Below, piece by piece: positions 1-6,022 of a DNA stretch of 8,072 nt. The notes under the pieces are model-generated. The model saw only the letters and a list, made by a program, of their open reading frames with translations. It ran no database searches and was not told the DNA's origin. How positions within the stretch are numbered: position 1 is the first letter of the stretch; every line of letters starts with the position of its first letter. Both the position numbers and the translations under genes were made by a program. The stretch is taken from contig SKXS01000012.1 in NCBI GenBank assembly GCA_007128345.1, positions 1 through 8,072 on the forward strand. Direction: 5' to 3'. The DNA comes from Spirochaetia bacterium. Its GTDB lineage: Bacteria > Spirochaetota > Spirochaetia > PWKH01.

Positions 1-1037
1 AATGAAATCGTATTCCTGTGTATATCAAGGTATTCAGCAGCGTCTTTGATGCTCATGTTGCTTCTTCGCAGCGCCTCTACTGTCTCAATCAGCATTTTCC
101 TGGTGGAGCGGTCGATAAAAGGGACGGTAAATCCGAATACCAGAGATACATAGTGACGAGGAATTACCTCAAAAAAGTACCGGGACACATAGTCACTGAA
201 GAAGTACAGTGCTCCCCTCTCATACCCCTCTTTTCGCTTGCGGCTGATCACCCAGACTGCATGGCGGTATGCTTCCCGGTATAAGGAAAACTCGCTCTGA
301 CAGCTTCCCACGCTGCAGCACAGCGGCTTCTGCAGTCCGGCTTGTTCTATCTCCTGACAGACGTGATCTATGAAGGAGCTTACCTCATCACGGATCGATG
401 AGAAGATACTCACCCTCCGCGCACATACCGGCTTGAATACGAGCACATCACGGTCTATAGTGATAAACCCCATATGCTGGCTATCAAACCCTTGCGAACC
501 GGTGACGGCCTCTAACACCTGGCATGCCTCATCAGCGCTGGCAAGCTGGATAAGTACCGGCACGCGGGTAATTCCCTCGTCATACCCAAGCTTGCCGGCA
601 AAGTCGACAAGTTCCTGTTCCCCCCTCCCTTCCTCGTAGAGCAGCTGGCTGAGGAACTGGCTCCTGATGTCCTCCCGGCGAAGCACATCCTCCCTGCAGG
701 ACTCGTATGCGAAGAGTATTTCCAGAGAGGTCTTTACCGTACATGCAGTATTCCACACAGCATCGGGGGTGTCTGAAACTTCCACGGCTCCAAATACTTC
801 CCTCTGGTGTTCCAGCAGCATCACCACCTCAGTATCTGATACCGCGAGTCCCTGGGATGCTCCCTTACCGGCAGCATGGGCTTCAATGAGCTTGGCGCCC
901 TTCGGATGACGGGAACCCGGGGAATACGTGCCTCCCGCTATAACTGATCCCTGATTATTAATAACGGTAACCCGCGTCTGCAGCTGTGCCTCTAGACGGC
1001 TGACAAAATGCTGAGCAATTTTTGCATGTATGGTCAT
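1..1037 (-). CDS. CdaR/PucR-family transcriptional regulator, C-terminus cut by window edge
   Basis: I read 345 codons from ATG at 1037 to the window edge, where the frame is still open. The layout matches CdaR (sugar-diacid regulator) proteins. Residues about 5-115 resemble the N-terminal diacid-recognition sensor (RVTVINNQGSVIAGG, then a GAVEV strand). A middle region, about 120-300, corresponds to the GGDEF-like domain of this family and starts with the typical SQFLSQLLYEE helix. The C-terminus carries the PucR-type helix-turn-helix (SIKDAAEYLDIHRNTIS, 329-345). Family members are usually 360-390 residues, so roughly 20-40 residues are missing past the edge. The start is supported by an AGGA about 9 nt upstream and a candidate promoter. 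In E. coli CdaR activates glucarate, galactarate and glycerate genes. The inducer and targets here are unknown, because the downstream neighbours lie outside the window. The family assignment is fairly sure, the ligand is not. Confidence 0.85.
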   Translation of the reverse strand, partial: MTIHAKIAQHFVSRLEAQLQTRVTVINNQGSVIAGGTYSPGSRHPKGAKLIEAHAAGKGASQGLAVSDTEVVMLLEHQREVFGAVEVSDTPDAVWNTACTVKTSLEILFAYESCREDVLRREDIRSQFLSQLLYEEGRGEQELVDFAGKLGYDEGITRVPVLIQLASADEACQVLEAVTGSQGFDSQHMGFITIDRDVLVFKPVCARRVSIFSSIRDEVSSFIDHVCQEIEQAGLQKPLCCSVGSCQSEFSLYREAYRHAVWVISRKRKEGYERGALYFFSDYVSRYFFEVIPRHYVSLVFGFTVPFIDRSTRKMLIETVEALRRSNMSIKDAAEYLDIHRNTIS

Positions 1038-1074
1038 GTGATATTATCCTGTACTCATTTCCTGGAATAGAAAA

Positions 1075-1103
1075 AGTGTACCATGGAAGCATGCATTTGA
1101 AAA
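1075..1103 (-). promoter_or_regulatory. Candidate sigma-70 promoter for the CdaR-type gene
   Basis: On the minus strand TTTTCA (1103-1098) and TACACT (1080-1075) each match 4 of 6 consensus bases and are separated by exactly 17 bp. The predicted start near 1068 would give a leader of about 30 nt that contains the AGGA preceding the ATG at 1037. No terminator hairpin is visible between guaA and this gene, so read-through from guaBA is also possible. This is a match by eye only. Confidence 0.35.
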
Positions 1104-1132
1104 GGCGTCTATCTCAGTAAGGTCTAGTGCCG

Positions 1133-2677
1133 CTACTCCCACTCAATGGTACCGGGAGGCTTGGATGTGACGTCAAAGAGCACCCTATTGATGCCGTCAA
1201 CTTCATTGCAGATACGGTTTGCAGTACGGGAAAGCACCTCCGGAGGAAACTTGAACCAGTCGGCTGTCATGGCATCCTCACTGGTGACTGCCCTGAGCGA
1301 GCAGACCTCCTCATAGGTTCTCCTGTCGCCCTGCACCCCAACGCTCTTCACCGGCAGCAGGCATACCAGGGCCTGCCAGATCTCACCGTAGAGACCTGCC
1401 TTCCTGATCTCGTCGATGAAGATCGCGTCAGCTTCCCTCAAGGCATGCAGACGTGCCGGGGTCACCTCCCCCACGCATCTGACCCCGAGGCCGGGTCCGG
1501 GAAAAGGATGGCGCATGATCACTTCATCGGGCAGGCCGAGTTCCCTGCCGAGAAGCCGCACCTCGTCCTTGAACAGCTCACGCAGGGGTTCCAGCAGACT
1601 GAACTTGAGGTTCTCCGGGAGCCCCCCGACATTGTGGTGACTCTTGATGGTAACAGATGGTCCCCCGGATGCTGAAACGCTCTCAATCACGTCAGGGTAG
1701 AGCGTTCCCTGGGCAAGGAAGCCGATCTTCCCCAATTTGGACGCCTCTTCCTCAAAGACATCAATAAAGATCTTGCCGATGATCTTGCGCTTACGTTCCG
1801 GGTCAGTCACCCCGGCAAGTTCAGAGAGAAACCGGTCTTCAGCATCTACATACACAAGCTGCATATGAAATGTATCCCTAAATACCCGCTGTACGAGTTC
1901 GCCCTCACCTTTACGAAGCAGTCCGTGATTAACGAATACACACTGCAGCTGGTCGCCTACAGCCCGGTGTATGAGCGCTGCGGTAACACTGGAATCAACC
2001 CCTCCGCTGAGTCCGCAGACAACCTGTCGGCTCCCCACAGTCTCTCGTATCTCCGCTACAGCCTGCTCTACAAACGAACCCATGCTCCATGACGAAGAGC
2101 ACCCGCATATACCGCGGACAAAGTTTTCTATAATGCGCTTACCGGAAGGGGTATGCACCACCTCGGGATGAAACTGAACACCGTAACATGATCTCTGATT
2201 GTCCTCCAGAACCGCGAACGGGCAATTCTCCGTACTGCCGGTAACGGTAAAACCTTCAGGGAGGCTGTCCACCGCATCGCCGTGGCTCATCCATACCTCA
2301 CTGCTGTCCGGTATTCCATCAAGTAGGACTGACTCACTGCGCCTGGTCAGGTGTGCTAGGCCATACTCACGTTTGTCCGGCCGAGAGACGTTCCCTCCGT
2401 ATGCCATGGCCAGCACCTGCAGCCCGTAGCATATACCCAGGATGGGAATGCCCAGGGTGCGGAGTTCTTTATCAGGTTGGGGAGCACCCGGTTCATGCAC
2501 AGTCGCCGGGCCGCCGCTGAGGATGATTCCCTTCGGTTGGAAGGAGGTGATCTCCTCTAGGGATGCGTTGAATGGGATGATCTGGCTATAGACGCCCGCT
2601 TCCCGTACACGCCTGGCAATAAGCTGACTGTACTGTGCGCCAAAGTCCAAGACCAGGATGGTTTCCTGCTGTTTCAT
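1133..2677 (-). CDS. guaA: GMP synthase (glutamine-hydrolysing)
   Basis: This cytosolic enzyme aminates XMP to GMP using glutamine and ATP, the last step of de novo GMP synthesis. From ATG 2677 it has 514 residues, a normal length. The N-terminal class I glutamine amidotransferase has its nucleophile Cys83 in GICYGLQVL and the His170/Glu172 pair in GVQFHPE. The ATP pyrophosphatase domain has the PP-loop SGGVDSS at 224-230. The C-terminal dimerisation and XMP-binding domain contains HPFPGPGLGVR (390-400) and ends in the conserved GTIEWE. Two starts are possible: GTG 2683, overlapping the guaB stop by 4 bp, or ATG 2677. I prefer ATG 2677 because GAGG (2686-2683) lies 5 nt before it, while GTG 2683 would overlap its own ribosome binding site. 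It is the second gene of a guaB-guaA operon and is probably translationally coupled. No key residue is missing. Confidence 0.97.
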   Translation of the reverse strand: MKQQETILVLDFGAQYSQLIARRVREAGVYSQIIPFNASLEEITSFQPKGIILSGGPATVHEPGAPQPDKELRTLGIPILGICYGLQVLAMAYGGNVSRPDKREYGLAHLTRRSESVLLDGIPDSSEVWMSHGDAVDSLPEGFTVTGSTENCPFAVLEDNQRSCYGVQFHPEVVHTPSGKRIIENFVRGICGCSSSWSMGSFVEQAVAEIRETVGSRQVVCGLSGGVDSSVTAALIHRAVGDQLQCVFVNHGLLRKGEGELVQRVFRDTFHMQLVYVDAEDRFLSELAGVTDPERKRKIIGKIFIDVFEEEASKLGKIGFLAQGTLYPDVIESVSASGGPSVTIKSHHNVGGLPENLKFSLLEPLRELFKDEVRLLGRELGLPDEVIMRHPFPGPGLGVRCVGEVTPARLHALREADAIFIDEIRKAGLYGEIWQALVCLLPVKSVGVQGDRRTYEEVCSLRAVTSEDAMTADWFKFPPEVLSRTANRICNEVDGINRVLFDVTSKPPGTIEWE

Positions 2678-2679
2678 GA

Positions 2680-4152
2680 TCACCTCGTAATTTGGTAGTT
2701 CAGGGGCTCTTCAGTGATAGTGATGTCATGGGGATGTCCCTCTATCAGTCCAGCCTGGGTCACCTGCACAAAGGTGACCTTCTCCTGGAGCTCTTTGATG
2801 GTGCTGCACCCGCAGTACCCCATACCTGAGCGAACTCCCCCCACCAGTTGATATACATAGGCTGACAGCGGTCCCCTGAAGGGCACACGTCCTTCGATTC
2901 CTTCAGGCACCAGCTTATCGGCTTCGCTCTCGAACTGCATGTACCGGGACTTGCTTCCCTTCTGCATGGCCCGAATTGAACCCATGCCCCGATGGATCTT
3001 GTAGTTCCTTCCCATATAGGTGATCATCTCACCGGGACTCTCCTCCGTCCCCGCAAAGAGGTTGCCGATCATCACTGCATGAGCGCCTCCGGCAAGGGCC
3101 TTCACAACGTCGCCGCTGAACTTGATCCCCCCGTCGGCTATAACGGGAACACCCGCTTTGCATGCAGTCTGTACTGTATCAAGTACGGCGGTGAGCTGGG
3201 GCATTCCCACACCGGCGACCACCCTGGTTGTGCAGATGGACCCAGGTCCTACCCCCACCTTCACCCCGTCAGCTCCGGCAGCAATGAGGTCAGCCGCCCC
3301 CTCGGCGGTCACTACATTGCCTGCCAGGATGTCCATATTCGGGAAATGGGATTTGAGGATACGCACCGTATCGGCCACAAGGACGCTGTGTCCGTGAGCG
3401 CTGTCAACTACCAGGAGGTCAGCTTCCGCATCCACAAGCGCCTGGGCCCTCGGAAGTTCCTTCTCTCTCCCTGCACTTACTGCAGCTCCCACGCGGAGGC
3501 GTCCGGTATCATCCTTGCAGCTGTTAGGGAAGTCCCTTGCCTTGATGATATCCTTGAATGTAATCAGTCCGACCAAGATTCCCTTGCTGTTCACCAGAGG
3601 AAGCTTCTCAATGCGATAGGTGTGGAGAATCTTCATTGCCTCATCAAGGCTGGTTCCCGGGGGTGCGGTGACCAGACCTTCCTTAGTCATGGCTTCTTCG
3701 ATCCGTATGGTGAAGTCCGTGTGGAAACGCAGGTCCCTGTTGGTAAGGATACCCACCAGGTGCCCGTCATCATCGGTAATGGGAATTCCTGATATATGGT
3801 AGCGCTTCATGAGCGAAGCCGCCTTTCCCACCTTGTCCCAGGGCTTCAGGGATATCGGGGTAGTGATGATCCCCGACTGGGACCGCTTGACCTTGTCCAC
3901 TTCCATGGCCTGCTCTTCAGCGGAAAGGTTCTTGTGGATGATGCCTATGCCGCCTTCCCTGGCCAGTGCCACTGCCAGGGCTGCTTCGGTGACCGTGTCC
4001 ATGGCCGCACTGACGATCGGGATATTGATCTGCACGTTTCGGGTTACCCGGGTGGTCAGATCAACATCCTTGGGGAGGATTGATGACCTGGCGGGGACCA
4101 GGAGCACATCATCGAAGGATAGTCCTGTTCTTATTTCATCTGTTTTAGCCAT
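2680..4152 (-). CDS. guaB: Inosine-5'-monophosphate dehydrogenase
   Basis: IMP dehydrogenase oxidises IMP to XMP with NAD+, the committed step towards guanine nucleotides. The 490 residues are the usual bacterial length. The N-terminus (LSFDDVLLVPARS) opens the TIM barrel. A pair of CBS domains is inserted at about 95-205 (MTKEGLVTAPPGTSLDEAM within it); such domains bind adenine or guanine nucleotides and regulate the enzyme in this family. The catalytic loop GPGSICTTR places the thioimidate-forming Cys at 307. Asp250 (VVDSAHGHS) and ADGG (339-342) contact substrate. The mobile flap has the Arg403-Tyr404 dyad. The start ATG 4152 has a good AGGAG (4165-4161) with 8 nt spacing. The stop TGA (2682-2680) falls between the ribosome binding site and ATG of guaA, indicating tight coupling. 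It is transcribed divergently from the ABC transporter genes. Confidence 0.98.
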   Translation of the reverse strand: MAKTDEIRTGLSFDDVLLVPARSSILPKDVDLTTRVTRNVQINIPIVSAAMDTVTEAALAVALAREGGIGIIHKNLSAEEQAMEVDKVKRSQSGIITTPISLKPWDKVGKAASLMKRYHISGIPITDDDGHLVGILTNRDLRFHTDFTIRIEEAMTKEGLVTAPPGTSLDEAMKILHTYRIEKLPLVNSKGILVGLITFKDIIKARDFPNSCKDDTGRLRVGAAVSAGREKELPRAQALVDAEADLLVVDSAHGHSVLVADTVRILKSHFPNMDILAGNVVTAEGAADLIAAGADGVKVGVGPGSICTTRVVAGVGMPQLTAVLDTVQTACKAGVPVIADGGIKFSGDVVKALAGGAHAVMIGNLFAGTEESPGEMITYMGRNYKIHRGMGSIRAMQKGSKSRYMQFESEADKLVPEGIEGRVPFRGPLSAYVYQLVGGVRSGMGYCGCSTIKELQEKVTFVQVTQAGLIEGHPHDITITEEPLNYQITR

Positions 4153-4160
4153 GGCATGAT

Positions 4161-4165
4161 CTCCT
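4161..4165 (-). promoter_or_regulatory. guaB ribosome binding site
   Basis: AGGAG on the minus strand lies 8 nt before ATG 4152. It separates this start from another ATG at 4157, which is out of frame with guaB and too close to the site. Confidence 0.75.
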
Positions 4166-4242
4166 GTATGATTTTTTGTACCTGTATGGAATTGATGCTC
4201 TGATGAGGGACGGCATAGCGTATGGGTTCATGGTAATATGTT

Positions 4243-4272
4243 GTTGTAACGCTTCAGGGCGCACGGTGTCAA
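4243..4272 (-). promoter_or_regulatory. Predicted guaB promoter
   Basis: On the minus strand a perfect -35 TTGACA (4272-4267) is followed after 18 bp by TACAAC (4248-4243), which matches 4 of 6 -10 bases. Transcription would start near 4236, leaving a leader of roughly 85 nt before guaB. No purine riboswitch fold or attenuator-like terminator is evident in that leader. An imperfect inverted repeat abuts the -35 box on its upstream side. Confidence 0.5.
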
Positions 4273-4334
4273 TACCTTCGGCTTCATCCGGTATGTCCTG
4301 CGGTAAGGAAAACCCATCGGGTGAAGGAATATGA

Positions 4335-4363
4335 TTGACAAAGCCCATCGCGGTCCATACACT
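4335..4363 (+). promoter_or_regulatory. Predicted promoter of the ABC transporter operon
   Basis: A perfect TTGACA (4335-4340) and TACACT (4358-4363, 4 of 6 consensus bases) are separated by exactly 17 bp. Transcription would start near 4370, which is after ATG 4331 and before ATG 4394 and ATG 4415. If real, it excludes the longest reading of the ATPase gene, at least for transcripts from this promoter. Confidence 0.5.
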
Positions 4364-4393
4364 GGGATAACCCACGCCATCACGGTTGAAGCG

Positions 4394-6022
4394 ATGCAAG
4401 ACGGTATACAGGAAATGGTATCAGTTCGCAGCCTCACAGTCAGCTTTCCGTCTCCGGGAGGAAAGAAGCGAACCGTCGCGGTAGATAACATTGATCTATC
4501 ACTCGAAGCAGGGAGCAGTACCGGGATCATCGGAGAAAGCGGCAGCGGGAAAAGCGTCACCTGCTACTCACTGACCGGGCTCGTCGGTGATCTCGGCGGC
4601 CGGGTTGATTCAGGATCAGTCACAGCCTTCGGCGTTGATATGCTCCATTCAGATCGTGCGGCTGTTGAATCGGTACGACGCACCAAGTGCGCGTACGTTT
4701 TCCAGGAACCGGTGCCTGCCCTTACCCCCCATACAACCATCGCCGGACACTTTGCCCTGCGCTTTTCTTCAATGGGCATCAAGCGGGCAAGCGAAATCCG
4801 CCGGCGTACCGAAGAGATCCTGCTGGAGGTGCAGCTGCCTCCCAGCAGAAGAATCCTGCGTTCCTTTCCCAGGGAACTCAGCGGCGGCATGGCCCAGCGG
4901 GTAATGATCGGCCTTGCCCTGGCCGGACAGCCGGAACTGCTCATTGCGGATGAACCGACCACCTCATTGGACGTGACGACCCGGATGCGGATCATGGAGA
5001 CCGTAGCAGTTGCGGCAAACAGGCACACGATGGGTCTGCTGCTGGTCAGCCATGATGTAGGGCTGGTAGCGGCAATGACCCGCGATGTTCTGGTGATGAA
5101 CGGCGGCAGGATCGTTGAACGCGGCGCAGCCGCACAGGTCATATCGTATCCGCGTCACAGCTACACGCAGTCGCTTATCTCGTCGGTCCCTGTGCTGAGC
5201 ACCAGGACATTTCCCCGAAAATCCCAGGAGACAAAGCCGATTTTGGAACTCTCTTCTGTTACCGTTGAGTATCCCAACGGGGTGCGTGCGCTTGACGGGG
5301 TCTCCCTCACCTTTCGCACACATGAGTCCATTGGAATTGTCGGAGAAAGCGGCAGCGGCAAGTCCACCTTGGTGAAAACCTGCCTGGGCCTGCTGCCGGT
5401 CACTGCCGGAGAGGTCCTCGTTGACGGGCTTGACACCTCCCGGATGGACGCGGTACAGCTTCGTGAAGCGAAGCGCCGCATGCAGATCATTTTCCAGAAT
5501 CCGGCAGGTTCGTTCAACCCGAACATACGCATGCAGCGCAACCTCCAGGAACCCCTGAAGGAACTCACAAGTCTTTCTGAAACCCAACGCATGGAAGTGA
5601 TCCACTCCCTCCTGGCACAGGTGGGGCTGCACAAGGATGTGTGTAAGCGCTATCCCCGGCACTTCAGCGGCGGACAGAAGCAGCGCCTGAGCATCACCCG
5701 GAGCATTTCAGTCTCTCCAATGATCCTGTTTGCCGATGAAGCGGTGTCTTCGCTGGATGTATCCATCCAGGCCGGAGTGATTTCCCTGCTGAACATGATT
5801 CAGCAATCACTGGGGTTCGCTTTAGTCTTCGTCACCCATGACCTGGCCGCTGCATCCCAGCTGTGCGAACGAATCATCGTCATGCGGCAGGGCATGGTAG
5901 TTGAAGAGGGGCCTGCCGCACAGGTGCTGACCACTCCCCATCATGCCTACACGAGGGAACTCCTGCAGGCTGCTTCCTGGACTGATATAGCTAAACTTAA
6001 AAAGGAAGGGGTATATCCGTGA
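4394..6022 (+). CDS. Peptide/nickel-type ABC transporter, two ATP-binding domains fused (DppD-DppF-like)
   Basis: One chain carries two complete ABC ATPases that should power import through the adjacent permease. Numbering is from ATG 4394 (542 residues). Domain 1 has Walker A GESGSGKS (47-54), Q-loop Gln104, signature LSGGM (162-166), Walker B ending ADE (Glu187) and switch His220. Domain 2 has Walker A GESGSGKS (317-324), Q-loop Gln368, signature FSGGQ (424-428), Walker B FADE (Glu449) and His482. Both sites look competent. Domain 2 reads DEA where DEP is usual. The C-terminal oligopeptide extension common after each Dpp ATPase is absent or very short between the domains. Similar tandem proteins are YejF and GsiA. 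The start is uncertain: ATG 4331 precedes the predicted promoter's start site and adds unrelated residues, and ATG 4415 gives MVSVRSLTVSF, closest to the family. None has an ideal ribosome binding site. The substrate is not readable. Confidence 0.93.
   Translation: MQDGIQEMVSVRSLTVSFPSPGGKKRTVAVDNIDLSLEAGSSTGIIGESGSGKSVTCYSLTGLVGDLGGRVDSGSVTAFGVDMLHSDRAAVESVRRTKCAYVFQEPVPALTPHTTIAGHFALRFSSMGIKRASEIRRRTEEILLEVQLPPSRRILRSFPRELSGGMAQRVMIGLALAGQPELLIADEPTTSLDVTTRMRIMETVAVAANRHTMGLLLVSHDVGLVAAMTRDVLVMNGGRIVERGAAAQVISYPRHSYTQSLISSVPVLSTRTFPRKSQETKPILELSSVTVEYPNGVRALDGVSLTFRTHESIGIVGESGSGKSTLVKTCLGLLPVTAGEVLVDGLDTSRMDAVQLREAKRRMQIIFQNPAGSFNPNIRMQRNLQEPLKELTSLSETQRMEVIHSLLAQVGLHKDVCKRYPRHFSGGQKQRLSITRSISVSPMILFADEAVSSLDVSIQAGVISLLNMIQQSLGFALVFVTHDLAAASQLCERIIVMRQGMVVEEGPAAQVLTTPHHAYTRELLQAASWTDIAKLKKEGVYP
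6004..6011 (+). promoter_or_regulatory. Ribosome binding site of the fused permease gene
   Basis: GGAAGGGG lies 7 nt before GTG 6019 and decides this non-ATG start. The site is inside the last codons of the ATPase gene, as expected for translational coupling. Confidence 0.7.

Larger units (their letters stand above)
4153..4393. other. Divergent intergenic region between guaB and the ABC transporter
   Basis: This stretch of about 240 bp holds two back-to-back promoter candidates (minus strand 4272-4243, plus strand 4335-4363), the guaB leader, a short inverted repeat at 4272-4294, and a CATACAGG direct repeat in the guaB leader (4163-4170 and 4181-4188, minus strand). An open frame in the ATPase phase begins at ATG 4331, but its first 21 codons do not look like protein of this family. 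No RNA gene or terminator is seen. Confidence 0.6.

Noticed and set aside
18..909. Several plus-strand open frames of 60-89 codons in the left kilobase
   Set aside because: The minus strand here encodes a continuous CdaR-type protein with recognisable domains up to the window edge; the plus-strand frames are short and overlap it.
1038..1132. Rho-independent terminator between guaA and the CdaR-type gene
   Set aside because: I found no GC-rich stem followed by a T run on the minus strand; only short chance palindromes such as CCATGG and GCATGC are present.
1127..1675. 182-codon open frame on the plus strand opposite the end of guaA
   Set aside because: It is antisense to conserved GMP synthase sequence with low-complexity, non-domain-like protein; a shadow frame.
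2992..3792. 266-codon open frame on the plus strand opposite guaB
   Set aside because: It lies wholly antisense to a clear IMP dehydrogenase gene, has no recognisable domain, and its composition is that expected of a shadow of GC-biased codons.
4153..4242. Guanine riboswitch or attenuator ahead of guaB
   Set aside because: The leader of about 85 nt shows no purine-aptamer-like stem arrangement and no terminator hairpin with a U tract.
4331..4393. Longest start of the fused ATPase at ATG 4331
   Set aside because: The added 21 residues do not match ABC ATPases and a strong promoter match lies within them, so a later start was preferred.
4964..5662. 232-codon open frame on the minus strand opposite the fused ATPase
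   Set aside because: It covers the antisense of conserved ATPase motifs and shows no family resemblance.
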